A stretch of DNA of 64,000 nucleotides from Rhexocercosporidium sp. MPI-PUGE-AT-0058 (GCA_020746875.1 JAGTJL010000016.1:992001-1056000); one strand, 5' to 3'; shown: positions 47,585 to 59,663, counted from the first letter of the stretch. The notes: a model not told the origin generated them from the letters alone. Numbers and translations: made by a program.

Positions 47585-49879
47585 ATGTTGCTTCAAAAGG
47601 CAAGCTGGCGCATCAAGCACTTCGTTTCTCCTATGAAGAACTCAAGCATAGAGAAGTCTGGTAATCATATTGACGAGGGCCGGTTCCCAAAGACCAAGTT
47701 ACCTACAAGCGCCCCCAAGAGACTCTCGTGGCTTTCTCAAACGTCGTCCTCAGACTCTCCGCCTCGAAGAGCAAGCAGCAACGCTACAACGCGAAGTCAC
47801 CGTTTAGCTCCATCAGATTCTACCGCTCACTCATCAGCAAGCTCTTTGTGCAGTTGTGATTGCGAGGCAAATCCGGTACCGATTGAGCACTCTTTGTTTG
47901 GAGTCGAGCAACCACCACCTCTCCCTGAGATTCTTTATCTGCCTCCCTTGGCGCCAGAAGATGCTTCCCCAGATTCGAAAGCATGGAGGCTTATATTCCA
48001 GGAGCCGTTTCCGCGATCTTTGACACCAGATGAGCTGCGTTTAGGAACTACAATGTCTTTGACTACGGAGTCCGGAGCAGGTTTGGCGTTTGACGATATT
48101 GTTGGAGTCCTTTCGACTAGACTGATTGATGATGACAAGACGCCCACCCAAAGTCTCAGATACACTGGAGAATCAGATATGGAAGACTTATCAGAGAACG
48201 TGGAGCAGTTGATTCGAGAAACAGATCAGGCATTCCAGGCCGTCGGTGCTGCTTTGGCAGATGCAAAGGCCGCAACGCAAGGATGGAGTGAGCTTTCACG
48301 TCCGGCACCATTGAGACCTGCGTCTATTGATCGTGGCATACTGAAAGGTCAATCTCGTCAACCACTGAAGTCTTCGTCGTTGAGGTCTGTCTCCATGTCG
48401 AAAAGCAAGAAGAAGAGGCCAGTGAAGAAGAAAACAAGTCTTTTCGGCAGGACAACCCCGAAAGTTCCACCACCACCCGCCAATACACCAGCACGATGGA
48501 CCCTGACGGATGTCACAGCAAACATGGCGGATGTGTTCAGCGGCAAGATGTTCCGCACAGAAGTAGACGAGATGTTGACGCCAGGTCGGATCCAGCAGAT
48601 AATGAATGAGAAAGCCGAGAGTGCCCGCAAAATATCCATGGAATCAATCTGCAGTTTCGAAACAGATGGTAGCACGCCCACAGAACCGTTTCATTTGGAG
48701 AGTTTGAGCTCTCGCATCACAGCTGCCCAGCAAGACTCACCTCGTTTTCCAGCTTCTGTTCTTTTACCACCAGTAAAACCACAAGCAAGGCTACAAGAGT
48801 CGATAAAAATACCACCACCGAGACCAGCGAGACCCGAAGAATCCTTGAGCCGATGTTCATCTAGATCAGGGATGATATTCAACAACTTCTCTTTCCCAGC
48901 ACCACCTACCCCACCGTGTGCACCGCGTCGATCATCTACATCCAGAACCCCATCCTTACTGCCCACAATCCCTGAAATCTCTCCTCTAAACCTCACGCCA
49001 ACACAGTTCTCCTTCCCCAACTCTATCTCAAGCGCCAGCTCTTCCCGGCCTGCTCTTACGATTCTCCCGCCCCCACCCCACATCCTCCTACCATCCACGA
49101 ATTTCACGCTGACGGCACCTCTTTTCCGCCACGGACCTATTCGTCTTGACCGTGTACTCCGCGTCAGGAAGGGCTCGAGCCCAGAAGAAGAAGCACTAGA
49201 TTGGATCGCTTTCCAAATGGCCATCGCAGGAACGATAGAACTAGACGAGCATTTCGGCGACCTGAGAGATGATGCGCAATGGGAGTCTGATGAGGCGGAA
49301 ATCGATGACATCGTTGACTGGTGGGCTAGTTTTGGATTCGAAGGATACGGGAGGATGGAAACTGAGATGGATGTGAGAGAGAAGGATGGTCTGGCTCTTC
49401 CCATTGCTGTGCCTATTACCAATGGGGAGCAGAAGAACCCAGGGAGGGAGGAATTAGAGAGTGGCGATTCCGAGTATCTCCGGAAACGAACTTGGAAGAG
49501 CTGGACCGACATACCTCCACCACCCATCCCACCACCACGAAACTACAACATCGGTTCTCGAATGGCCGGCTGGAAAACGCACATTCCCATTCACACAGCA
49601 GAAGATACCGCCAAGATCCCTCCTGTAGCTCCATCCAACATATCCCACCCTCCTCAGATATCAACCCTGACCATCCCACCAGCACCACCGCGCCGCCCAT
49701 CTCTAGCGGAGAGTCTGCTGAGTCTCCCACCGAGCCCGATGCTGGAGTTGGTCGTCTCGGCACAAGCTGGTAGGAATGAGGAGGTGCCAGTCCCGATGGG
49801 CTTTAATCTAGGCCATGATTTGGGGGATTTCTTGAATTGGGAGGCGAGGCATGTGCAGAGTTTGTACTCGGAGAAATAG
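47585..49879 (+). CDS. Proline- and serine-rich protein of unknown function
   Basis: A single exon from the ATG at 47585 encodes 764 residues. The N-terminal 100 residues are Ser/Thr/Arg-rich. Short conserved-looking blocks include WRLIFQEPFPRSLTPDELRLG, and near residues 130-145 a helical acidic stretch (DMEDLSENVEQLIRETDQAF). Basic segment KSKKKRPVKKKTSLFGR could be a nuclear signal. Many poly-proline clusters (PPPPANTP, IPPPRPARP, PPPPIPPPRN) suggest SH3 or WW ligands. A more ordered region near residues 530-590 (EEEALDWIAFQMAIAGTIELDEHFGD, cut here by me at family-like text) ends with DDIVDWWASFGFEGYG. No enzyme signature is visible. Similar Ser/Pro-rich proteins are common in filamentous fungi and largely uncharacterised. 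A cytoskeletal or signalling adaptor role is speculation. Confidence 0.72.
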   Translation: MLLQKASWRIKHFVSPMKNSSIEKSGNHIDEGRFPKTKLPTSAPKRLSWLSQTSSSDSPPRRASSNATTRSHRLAPSDSTAHSSASSLCSCDCEANPVPIEHSLFGVEQPPPLPEILYLPPLAPEDASPDSKAWRLIFQEPFPRSLTPDELRLGTTMSLTTESGAGLAFDDIVGVLSTRLIDDDKTPTQSLRYTGESDMEDLSENVEQLIRETDQAFQAVGAALADAKAATQGWSELSRPAPLRPASIDRGILKGQSRQPLKSSSLRSVSMSKSKKKRPVKKKTSLFGRTTPKVPPPPANTPARWTLTDVTANMADVFSGKMFRTEVDEMLTPGRIQQIMNEKAESARKISMESICSFETDGSTPTEPFHLESLSSRITAAQQDSPRFPASVLLPPVKPQARLQESIKIPPPRPARPEESLSRCSSRSGMIFNNFSFPAPPTPPCAPRRSSTSRTPSLLPTIPEISPLNLTPTQFSFPNSISSASSSRPALTILPPPPHILLPSTNFTLTAPLFRHGPIRLDRVLRVRKGSSPEEEALDWIAFQMAIAGTIELDEHFGDLRDDAQWESDEAEIDDIVDWWASFGFEGYGRMETEMDVREKDGLALPIAVPITNGEQKNPGREELESGDSEYLRKRTWKSWTDIPPPPIPPPRNYNIGSRMAGWKTHIPIHTAEDTAKIPPVAPSNISHPPQISTLTIPPAPPRRPSLAESLLSLPPSPMLELVVSAQAGRNEEVPVPMGFNLGHDLGDFLNWEARHVQSLYSEK

Positions 49880-50653
49880 GTAGATAGATAGGTAGCATAG
49901 AGAACTATAATTGTCGTTTGATCTTGACTTTGTCTTTGCTTTGAGTTGACTTGAATTTTGCTACTTTCCTTTGGTTTATTTTCTTGCGTTAATGTGAGCT
50001 TTGATTACTAACTTTGCGTGAACTGGATGGGTAATAGGTCATGGTATTTTAAGAAGGTTGGTCCTTTATTCTTAGCTAAACCCTTATGAAGAGCATGGCC
50101 AGCCGAAGATATCATCAGACATTCATTCCACTTCTTCCCATTGTTGTCGTCGTCATCTAGCCCATCCGCTCTCTCCCAGGTATTGAACATTAACCCTTGA
50201 ATTACGCGAGAAAGATGCTCATACTGTTTACAAAGCCAACAAGCATCAACAATCAATTCTCTCAGGAAAGTGAGCAGCTCATGATCTGCAGAGTACCTGC
50301 GGCAATGCTATTTACTATCTATCTATCAGATGCTTTACATCTCAGCTTTGTGGCTAGAATCAGCTCTCTGAATTGGAGAGTTGACCGACGCCTTTGGGCT
50401 TCACTTTTTATTCTCGCTTCTGATTTCAGTGGAGCGACAACAAGCCTACCAAGCGCGGTACCGCAAATAGGTCCTTTGCGAATTGAATAATGTCATTGCA
50501 TGCATTTCCTCTGCCAGGCGCAATGTCGAGGTCGCCTCTGCCTTTCCAACCCTTGATAATCACCACGGCGTTTCGGGCATTCTTAGGTTCAAAGAATCCG
50601 AAGATGAGCACGGTACAGCTTATTTGACAACTTTTCCTCGATGCGGATTTGAT
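49880..50653. other. Intergenic: leader of the SprT-like gene
   Basis: About 770 bases. The frame of the downstream gene is open back to 50483, and the residues there (LDNHHGVSGILRFKE) look moderately protein-like, so an upstream exon feeding this frame is possible. No ATG supports it directly. Confidence 0.45.
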
Positions 50654-51649
50654 ATGGCGCCTGCAGCTCCGAGTATCTGCCATCTCAGGCAGACTCTCAA
50701 CCCAGAGGAGGCATGGCCTTTGATGGGGCTTACACCAGTACAGGTTTGGGAAAAGATGGACCGTCTCCTCGAAGCTTTAGAGGGCGAGAGCGACAACAAC
50801 AATGATTGGATCGCAGCCACTGAAGGATACTACAAGAATAATGGAGAAAACACGACGTACATGAATCAACCCGACAGTAAGCAGCAATCTAGGGACTCAG
50901 ATCTTCTAACCATGAGATACATGTTCTTGAACAAGACGATCTTCAATGGTTTATTTCCACCTGGCACTTTGAACTTCCATTTCATCCTGGCTGGCACACC
51001 AGAATGGACCAAGAACCGCGAGGGCTTACGACTAGACGGCTTCACAAACAGTAATAGACGCGAGCTGGACACCATGCCTAGCAACTTCATCGCAAATGTG
51101 TTGATCTACGAAAAGCCTCGAATCCGCTGCAACGATACACGCATGAAAGTGCTGACAGGAAATCTACTCCACGAACTTGTACACGCTGTACTGGAAGCCT
51201 ACGCGTGCGCGTGTCGGTGCTGCGAGAAGTACATACTGGAAGGAGAAGGCTTGACTGGACATGGAACTGTATGGATGGCTATCTCACGGAAAGTCGAGAA
51301 GGCTATGCTAAGGGTGTTTGGATATCGATGCTGGCTTGGCCGCAGCCAGTCTTTGGCTCATGAACATCATGCGATGCGACATCGACATACGGAGAAGGAG
51401 TTGAAGGCGTATGAGGTTAATGAGAAGCTTTATTGTGAGGCACGGATGGATTTTGGATTCGCAGAGGTTGATAAGAGGGTTCTTTGTTGTGAGGAGGATT
51501 TTGCGGAGAAGGGGGATAGGGAGGTGGATTTTGAAGGGTTGGAGAGTGATTATTCTGAGGATGAAGAAGAGGTTGATAATCCTAGAGATTGCAACAGCGA
51601 AAAGATTGGTGTATCTGCAGATCCGGATCTCAGGACTTTGTTGTCTTGA
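50654..51649 (+). CDS. SprT-like zinc metallopeptidase family protein
   Basis: The frame from the ATG at 50654 encodes 331 residues. The SprT-like domain carries the zinc site HELVHAV (H173, E174, H177) and a downstream GHG with H203 as the likely third ligand. Between them lies an unusually Cys-rich loop (AYACACRCCEKY). The C-terminus is acidic (DYSEDEEEVDN). SprT-like domains in SPRTN/Wss1 cleave DNA-protein crosslinks, but many fungal members lack the accessory motifs; I see no PCNA, SUMO or ubiquitin-binding motif, so the substrate is unknown. The start is uncertain because the frame is open upstream to 50483 with protein-like text, and a first exon may be missing. Confidence 0.8.
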   Translation: MAPAAPSICHLRQTLNPEEAWPLMGLTPVQVWEKMDRLLEALEGESDNNNDWIAATEGYYKNNGENTTYMNQPDSKQQSRDSDLLTMRYMFLNKTIFNGLFPPGTLNFHFILAGTPEWTKNREGLRLDGFTNSNRRELDTMPSNFIANVLIYEKPRIRCNDTRMKVLTGNLLHELVHAVLEAYACACRCCEKYILEGEGLTGHGTVWMAISRKVEKAMLRVFGYRCWLGRSQSLAHEHHAMRHRHTEKELKAYEVNEKLYCEARMDFGFAEVDKRVLCCEEDFAEKGDREVDFEGLESDYSEDEEEVDNPRDCNSEKIGVSADPDLRTLLS

Positions 51650-51989
51650 ACAAACCAAAGACGAGGACTTTGGAGAAGGTCCACAAACCCGCCAAATGAA
51701 ACCCCTTTCTTTTGTGACCCCGCACCTCGCTTGAGCTCGGAGGGGCTGCCTCCGAAACCAACATGGACTTGTAACCAACTGGCTTATGAGAAGCATAAGA
51801 TCTTGATGCAGGTCCATTTTTACGTGTCAACGAAAGCCCTCATGCGTGGCAAAACGACCAAATCCCACCACTGTTGCGTTGTCCAAAGATGATTAATGCT
51901 CCTGTGCATCAGCTGGTGATGGGAATGTAAAGTCAACCCCCTCGCTACTACAACCCATCCATCCCACTTAGGACCACTGGACACTCACG
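51650..51989. other. Intergenic: promoter of the GH31 gene
   Basis: About 340 bases between tandem plus-strand genes. It contains an AC/CT-rich stretch just before the start codon and no coding sequence. Confidence 0.6.
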
Positions 51990-54132
51990 ATGTTCCTCCA
52001 AAAGGACGACCGTCTCATGTATCGGTATGATGCAGAGCAAGTATGGATTCAGCCATGGGGGAAAGATGCGTTGCGAATCCGAGCCACGAAAATGAACAGC
52101 GTGCCAACAGAAGACTGGGCACTCCAAGAACCCGCTTCCGCCGTTCCCGAAATCTCAATCTCAGAAAAAGAAGCAACAATCACCAACGGCAAGATCCACG
52201 CTGTGGTTTCCAAGCGAGGGAAGATCATGATATACAACTCAAAAGGCGATTTGTTGTTAGAGGAGTACGCACGCAATAGGAGGGATGTCACGGATTCTAA
52301 ATGCAGCGCTATTGAAGTTGAAGCGCGAGAGTTTAAGCCGAATCTAGGAGGGGATTACCATCTCACAATGCGTCTGGAGTCAGTTAGTTCGAAAGAGAAG
52401 ATCTTCGGGATGGGTCAGTATCAGCAGGATAGTTTGGATCTGAAAGGTCATGATCTGGAGCTCGCTCACCGGAATTCGCAGGCCAGTGTGCCATTTGCTT
52501 TATCTTCGTTGGGGTATGGGTTATTGTGGAATAACCCTGGGATCGGAAGAGCGGTTTTGGGGAAGAATATCATGAGCTTTGAGGCGTATTCTACGAAAGT
52601 TCTGGATTACTGGATTGTTGCTGGAGATTCCCCGGCCGATATCGAGGAGGCATATGCTAGGGCGACTGGTACGGTCCCTATGATGCCGGAGTATGGACTT
52701 GGATTCTGGCAGTGCAAATTGCGATATCAGACCCAAGACGAACTGCTTGGTATCGCTCGGGAGTATAGAGCTAGGAAGTTGCCCATTGACTCGATCGTGA
52801 TCGATTTCTTTGTGAGTACACTGAAGAACCCAATATTAAGATGAACTCTACTTTCCCACACATATCTAATTCCTTTTCATACCGAATTTCCAGATTATGG
52901 CTAATCTATCTCCCTTCTTCTACAGCACTGGCCAAAGCAAGGTGACTGGAGGTTTGATGCCGACTATTGGCCGGATCCTGGTAAGCTGGAGCATCTGATA
53001 TCTTGAAAGGCGACCGTACTGACTGAGTCAAGATGCGATGATTAAAGAGCTGAAAGAACTCAAAATTGAGCTCATGGTTTCAATCTGGCCTACCGTCGAC
53101 ACTCGATCTGAAAACTATGAAGAAATGCTCGAGAATGGCCTCCTCATCCGAACCGACCGCGGGATACGAATCGGTATGGATTTCGAAGGCAACACCATCC
53201 ACTACGACGCCACCAACCCTGAAGCACGCACCTACCTCTGGGAAAAGGCCCGCAAGAATTACTACTCCAAAGGCATCAAAGTGTTTTGGCTGGATGAAGC
53301 CGAGCCCGAATATTCAGTTTACGATTTTGACAACTATCGGTATCATCTTGGTCCAAATGTCGCGATTGGGAATATCTATCCAAGGGACTATGCGCGGACT
53401 TTCTATGAGGGGATGGAGGCTGCTGGACAGAAGAACATTGTTAATTTGCTGAGGTGTGCGTGGGCTGGAAGTCAAAAATATGGTGCTTTGGTCTGGAGTG
53501 GGGATATTGCTTCATCGTGGTCGAGTTTGCGAAATCAACTTGCAGCTGGCTTGAATATGGGTATTGCAGGTATTCCTTGGTGGACCACAGATATCGGAGG
53601 ATTTCATGGGGGCGACCCCAATGATGAGTCATTCAGAGAGCTGTTCGTGAGATGGTTCCAATGGGGAGCGTTCTGCCCAGTGATGAGACTCCATGGAGAT
53701 CGAGAGCCGAAGCAGCCTCAACATGGCACCACTGGAGGTGCAACCTGTCTTTCGGGTGCAGCTAATGAAGTCTGGTCTTATGGCGAAGAGGTCTACGGAA
53801 TCTGCAAGAAGTACATGCTCATCCGAGAAGAGATGAGAGATTATACGAGAGGACTGATGAAAGAGGCTCATGAGAAAGGCACACCTATCATGCGACCCCT
53901 GTTCTACTCGTTCCCGGAAGACAAGAAGTGTTGGGAGGTTGAAGATCAATACATGTTTGGCAGCAAGTATTTGTGCTGTCCTGTATTGGCTGCTGGACTT
54001 CGGAAGAGGGAGGTGTACTTGCCAAAGGGCTCGGGATGGAAAACGTGGGATGGGGAGAAACAGTATGAGGGTGGGCAGGTCGTTGAAGCTGATTGTCCTA
54101 TTGAAACTATGCCTGTCTTCATAAGACAGTAA
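51990..54132 (+). CDS. Glycoside hydrolase family 31, alpha-xylosidase-like, intracellular
   Basis: Three exons (51990-52811, 52926-52980, 53033-54132) encode 658 residues with exact phases. The N-terminal beta-sandwich contains GLLWNNPGIGRAV. The barrel begins near MMPEYGLGFWQCKLRY and includes IDFFHWPKQGDWRFD. The likely nucleophile is D380 in WLDEAEPE and the likely acid/base is D450 in VWSGDIASSW; their 70-residue spacing resembles that of YicI-type enzymes. Further GH31 landmarks are IPWWTTDIGGF and MRLHGDREP. There is no signal peptide, pointing to cytosolic action on imported xylo-oligosaccharides or isoprimeverose. Alpha-xylosidase is preferred over alpha-glucosidase from the YicI-like layout, but this needs testing. 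The gene ends FIRQ, without a C-terminal extension. Confidence 0.92.
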
Positions 54133-54467
54133 GCAGTTATGAGGCCTAGACCTCCGCATAAACGAGGTTTTGTCTCGAGTGGCGTGTAGATTTTGACCTC
54201 AACAATAAAAGAAGAGCGCTGTTAGTTCCTCAATTTTGCGGCTATGGGCCATCATTAAACATCGAGATTATAGAATTTGATCGTTCCCACATCATTGTAG
54301 ACTCGGCATCTTCTTCCATTCCTATGAGCCGCAACAGTGCCTCCTAATCAAACATGCTTTTCTGCCAACCATCTTTCTCTGTACGAATGTCGTGAGATTT
54401 ATACGGCAGCGAATTCGAGGTCATCGGCTTGCCAAATTTATCTTTCCTGTTGCTGTCCACGGTACTC
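54133..54467. other. Intergenic
   Basis: About 335 bases downstream of the GH31 gene. A minus-strand open frame (to 54344) overlaps its right part and may belong to the unresolved gene that follows. Confidence 0.45.
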
Positions 54468-55284
54468 TCACATCGACTCCTGATCAGACCTCTACAACAT
54501 CGTGTAAGCAAAGTCCATCCAACTACCATCGCAGATCAGAATTTAACACGTACCTCTATAGTAGTCTCGACGGATTCAATGGGAACAGCAGCAGGAGTAG
54601 CTTGTTCAGCAAGACTGGTGCGAAGGGTTTCTTCGGCCCACTCAAAGGTATCAGTATGAGCGGCCGAAGCCTCCCGTATCTCCATTAACTTCTCATCCAT
54701 TCATCTCTTATGAATTATTTCGATCTGCTCATCGCCCATCCTGACCCTCTGAATAATGATCGGAACCAACAATTCAGGATGGCTGTGGTTTGGTCCATGG
54801 TTCGTGACGACTTTGCTCATCCAGTTGAAGAGGTCCCGTCTCTCCAATCTAACGAGTATGCGGATATTGAGGACAGCACTAGCTCGAGGTTTGTGGTGAC
54901 AGGCTATCACGACGTGAGCGAGGTCCTGGTCTGTCTTGTTTGACCAGTCACAGACTGGTGGCATTAGGCCAACGTTGCGGAGGAAGAGCTTTAGCATCTT
55001 CGCCTGTGACTTGATGAGTTCAAAAAGACCACGGAGATTACGCGGCGGTAGAATTTCTCCAGATCGATTAATCTGATCTTCGCTGTTGAAGTGAGTGATG
55101 TTTCCAGGTGGTGAAGTTCGGAGGATGAATAGATGCGATCCGATGCGGAATCGGTTAAATCAGATTGATTCCTATGGGTGCTGTGGGACTTTAGATGTTC
55201 TAGTTGCGCTCTGAGTTGATTTCGGGTTGGACTTCGGGTAGAGGAAGATGAGGTTGCTCTAGCAGCGCCACAATGATAAGACAA
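54468..55284 (-). CDS. Unresolved or eroded multi-exon gene
   Basis: The minus strand carries protein-like text that no single frame explains. One frame is open from about 55165 to 54554 except for a TGA at 54701-54703; it reads ILPPRNLRGLFELIKSQ, LKLFLRNVGLMPPVCDW, then after the TGA IREASAAHTDTFEW. A GTACGT donor at 54553 and a TAG acceptor at 54492 would end the gene with RSDQESM. A 54-base GTCAGG...GATGAG intron could remove the TGA in frame, though its acceptor is weak. The only good start (ATG at 55284) is in another frame and would need a 38-base intron. The HTDTFEW segment recalls linkers in fungal STAND proteins, but this is a loose impression. It may be a real small gene or a pseudogene. 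Confidence 0.35.
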
Positions 55285-57059
55285 AGATGTAACGTGACCT
55301 ACGTGACTTGTATTAAAACAACGTCAAAACGAACCGAAATTATTCACCCCACCATGATTTGAAGATAAGAACTACTTCGTACCCAGTGCAAGATCAGATG
55401 TATAACTAAATCTCCACACAAAAAGATCTACGGGGTGGCTCAAAGCATTTTCCTGTTGTTTTTTGGTGTGTGGACAGAAAGTTTGTTGATGCCAAGATTT
55501 AAGCGAATCACGACCACGCCCAACATTCTATTCTCCCCTGCAGATAAATTTACGGCTCTTTCCGCTCGTCAGATCATAAAGTAGTCTCTAATGAGTTATT
55601 CATCACACTTGGGGGGTAACTTTTTCTATTCGGGGAATTTCTCGCACCCTCCACGCCACGGCTCAAGCTCGTTTCTCCTCCCTTGATTGCCTAGCCGAGG
55701 GAGAAAAAGAAAGCAAAAAACGTTCTGTGCTTTTATATGCTGGGTAACAGCTGTCTCAATTCTTGGATTATCAGATCATGACAATCTGAAGCTTTTGGTA
55801 TGCACCAAGAAAAGACATGTGAAGGTCGTGTATAGCTATGTAAACAGTCGGCGTGTCAGGAAAACTATCCGAGCGGAGGGTTTTTTTCCTTTGCAGCGCC
55901 GTGCACTGAACTAGTTTGTACTTTAGAGCAGACATCTCATACACCTTCACCACAAGTCTTTAATATCATATACATTCTTACATACAGGCTTCTCAATCTT
56001 TGAGCTAATACGAGGCACCATGCCTCACGAGCAAACAGGAATTAACATTGAAAATTCTTGGATGATTTGCCACCACACAGCTCCCGTTCCTCACCAAAGA
56101 CAGTACCATCAGCATTCGGAGTAGAATTTTAGACCTGCATACCGATTTCTAGTTTTAATTTTTTTAGTTATTCACTTTAGTAGTATTTCCCCAGATCAAA
56201 GGAGGAGTGTGGATAGTGAATGCTGCGCAACTCTTTTTCGGCCTCGCTCAGAATTTCGCCTAAGATTACCTGATATATTTTTTGGCCGTTTAACTTATGT
56301 AGCGAAATAAGGATTTAGGCTGTTGTCTCCGTCTCAAATGGTGCGCTGGTCGTGCTGTTTCGGAGTTCACTATCTTCTAAGAACGTGGCCTCCCATCTAA
56401 CAGATGAAGCATAGCTACCCTACGTGGCTATGTTATGGATACGTTGAGTTCTATAGTGCCTACGGGTCAGGACAAACCGCCGAAAGGCTAGAGGGTTTCA
56501 TTCCCTTTTGTTTTTGTGTTAGACTAATGAATTAGTGAAACTTTTTAAATTGGTTCTTTCTCTATCTGCCAGTTTGCTTTTTCCTTCCCACCCCCCCTTC
56601 CCTCTCCTTAACCCCTAGAAAAGATTTACATTCTTGTATTGAAAAGAGCCTCTACCCCTGGAGCTGTTGAAGTCTAGCCGGTTCCACGATGATACTCCCA
56701 ATTTCAAATCACAATTGAAAAACCCACTGAGAATGTCCTCGGCGACAGGAGATAGCGAAGTGAGAACATGAGCCCCGGAGCTGCGGAGTAACGTTGAATG
56801 TTTATTAGACTCGCTCTAGCTAGTGCAACTACTAAACAGCATCCATGTATCAACAGTTACGAGTGAAGGTTAATATCGCAATCAACATCAGGATCTTCCT
56901 TCCATGTACACCTTCTGTGGGATCGGCTCAGCATGGATCGGCACCATGAAAGACACCCTTCCCTAGTGAAATAAACACCGAAAGAAAAGACCTGGTGGGC
57001 CAGAAGAATGCATTGAAGTGACTAAGGCTGAAATCTCCTCCACAGTCCAGAATCCGAGT
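55285..57059. other. Gene-poor 1.8-kb stretch, locally A/T-rich
   Basis: No supportable gene. A/T-rich sequence is prominent around 56150-56300 and a C-rich run occurs near 56590. I found no terminal repeats or transposase text. Confidence 0.5.
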
Positions 57060-59190
57060 TTATGACCCCGCGCTACCAACAGCATAAGTAAACTCCTATT
57101 CCACATGTTAGCCGTACTTCATTGCAAAGTCTTAAATTTGGAAGTTTCATTTGGATTCGGATCCCAAGCATGCTGAAGAGACGAATGGAAATATGCTGAC
57201 CTGAGCTTCCAATATCCGCAAATACTCCGCAGCGCTTCTCCATCGGACACCAATTCTTCTCATCGTGTTTCGCAAAGAGTCCAGAGCGTTCTGACAGGCT
57301 TCATCACCACTTTCTCTAACCATCCACGCGTAGTTCGAAGCAGCCGAGTACAACGCATCCATAATGATGGGACTGACTTTGTCGAGATCTTGCGGTTGAG
57401 GTGTGATGTCAGCAATCTGGCAGGCGAATTCCTTAATGCTGGCTGAGACGCTGCGAAGGCCCTCGATGGCTTGCGTTTGCATTTCTGATGCTGCTTGCGT
57501 GGATGGAGGCGCACAGTTCCTGGTCGCGGGGCAGGAGTAGCGATTGCAGAGTGTACAGAGAGTACTGTATGCGAGGGCGAGAGGGGAAGCGAGGCCGAGT
57601 GGATCGTTGGTGGATTCTTCAGTTAGCTTGAGGATCAGGTTCGAAATTTCAGAATAAAGCTGTGTTGCCGCCATGAATTGGTTTTTCTCGTCTGGTAACT
57701 TCTTGCCGTGGTGGTGATTGATGACTGCTCCCATTATGCTGTAGGCTTGGCAGAGGCGTGGGAATGGATCAACTGCTACATCGATAGCCATGCTAACTGT
57801 TCGCTGACCAGCGGAGGTAATTTCGCCAGCTTCCTAGACTGAATGTTAGATAATTGCATAGCAAAGAACAAGAACATTACCCAGGCGTAGTCGGGAACGG
57901 GCAGGACATCCTCTGGGGTGGGCTCCTGCGGGTTTGGGATATATCCTTGAGAGCCGATGCAAACAATCCTGCCAAGCATGAGACAAAGCCGAAACTGCAA
58001 CTTTGAAATTTCTGGGTCAGATTACCTATCCGCCAGGAGTACACCCCACCAAGTTCTTCGCCTCTCTTCTTGTTCAACCCATGTACCCTTGATGTCTAGA
58101 TTAGCATGAGCAGTGTGAGCTGGCAGATGAGAATCTTACTGTCCGGCCTACTATTTCTGCGGCTTCAGAGTGACCATTGATTCCAAGCATGTTACCATAC
58201 CTTACACACCATCCAGCAGACATGTAAGCAGCTGGGTAGATGGCCTGACCATACTCATACCATGTAATCAAAACACTTGCCTGAAGTACGTGCAGAGATG
58301 CGCTGCCTGCAGCTTCCAACAGAGCAATGAAGCGTTTAGCAGACACGTAGAGTGGGCTTTGGGAGGCTTCAATGCCATCTGGAGGAGTTGATATGATGAG
58401 TTTCATGCAGAGGAATAGCAAAGCAAGATCTGGGCCACCTTCCCACATTGGATTTGCCATATTCCGAGTCATACGCTTGTGGGAGACGATAGGCATCCAT
58501 TTGTGAACTGTTTCGAAATATTTGGTGATGATATCTTGTATTTCAGGTCCGTCTCCTAAGAGTTGAAGAACATCCTAGCTGTGTTAGCATTTCATAATAT
58601 TGAGAAGGGCAAGGAAGACAAACTCCTGGGATCTCGACAAGAGGCTTAGGTACAACAACGCTGTCTTTATCAGCTAGATTCCTCTTGGAGTACAGAAGTA
58701 CCCACCCGCCATATTTGAAAGTATCACCATCTAAGAACGCAATGGCGGGGAACCTATTTTGTACACTATGCCACGACATATCCTGAGCTGGGTGATATGC
58801 AGAAATCTGATGGCCAATGTTTTCTGCCGCAGCCAGGCCAGTAGAAGAGGAAGGTGTATATGAGGTAGATTGGTTATGTCTTCCCTGCAAGCTTGCCTCG
58901 AGCTGCATCACCTTCATCTTCAGAGCATTAAAGTCATCGCTAGTTGGTGGAGGAGTGACATCGCTGTAATCACAGGCCCGATTCATGCGACTAGACATAC
59001 ATATCAGTATTTTGAAGCATGACAAAGGCTTAGGCAAGGAGACGACGAACTTGCAGAGCGCGCAGGCTGGTAAAGCTTTATCGCATTTTCGCTTTTGTTT
59101 CTTGCAGGACAAACATGCCTGGTTTGCAAGCTGGATGGCGGGAGCCTCAAAGCGTCCTCCATTTGAGATCTGGTTCTCATATGAATTCAT
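57060..59190 (-). CDS. Zn2Cys6 fungal transcription factor, seven exons
   Basis: Exons 59190-59051, 58990-58624, 58574-58140, 58087-58026, 57968-57881, 57833-57201 and 57095-57060 join in frame to 586 residues. The zinc cluster has cysteines at residues 26, 29, 36, 43, 46 and 53 (CX2CX6CX6CX2CX6C) and is interrupted by the first intron, whose removal restores the sixth ligand spacing. A short helical linker (NALKMKVMQLEASL) follows. The fungal-specific transcription factor domain is clear: KYFETVHKWMPIVS, then EQEERRRTWWGVLLADR, the typical hallmark of this domain. The last intron (CAG|GTCAGC to AATAG) is likely but optional; without it the protein ends differently about 17 residues later. 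It is divergent from the 2EXR gene, 474 bases away. Targets unknown. Confidence 0.88.
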
Positions 59191-59663
59191 TGTATCAACT
59201 GCAGGGGGTCCCAACACTAAGGCGGTCGTGAGCGGCCGGGTGTTGGAGCGGATGTTGTCACGAGATGGTGTATTCCTAAGACTGCACGAATTAGCACGCC
59301 TCCAAAAAATAGTATTAGCATCGACCAGAGCTGTCCCAAAACTATGGATTCACTTGCCAATACCCAGATACAAGTCGTTTGTCCTCTACTGCTCAAAATC
59401 GGAGTTGGCTGTTCAGACCTGTTCATGCGGATGCGGCGGCCGCGATATCTGACCTCCAAAAAGTAAAGACTGGAGCCTAATAGAATCACCCTTCAAATCA
59501 ATTATCTTCACACCCTACAAGTTCAGGCGCTGTTATCAATGGTCAGTGAAGCGAATTTGCTGCTGAACCCAGGTGCCACTAGCAGCGCGGCTATCCACAG
59601 GCGCGCTCCAGAAAGAAAACATCAAATTGAAATCCACATTTGGGCCTCCGCATCTACAATTCA
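59191..59663. promoter_or_regulatory. Divergent promoter between the Zn2Cys6 and 2EXR genes
   Basis: The two start codons face away across about 470 bases. No specific regulatory motif was identified with confidence. Confidence 0.5.
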
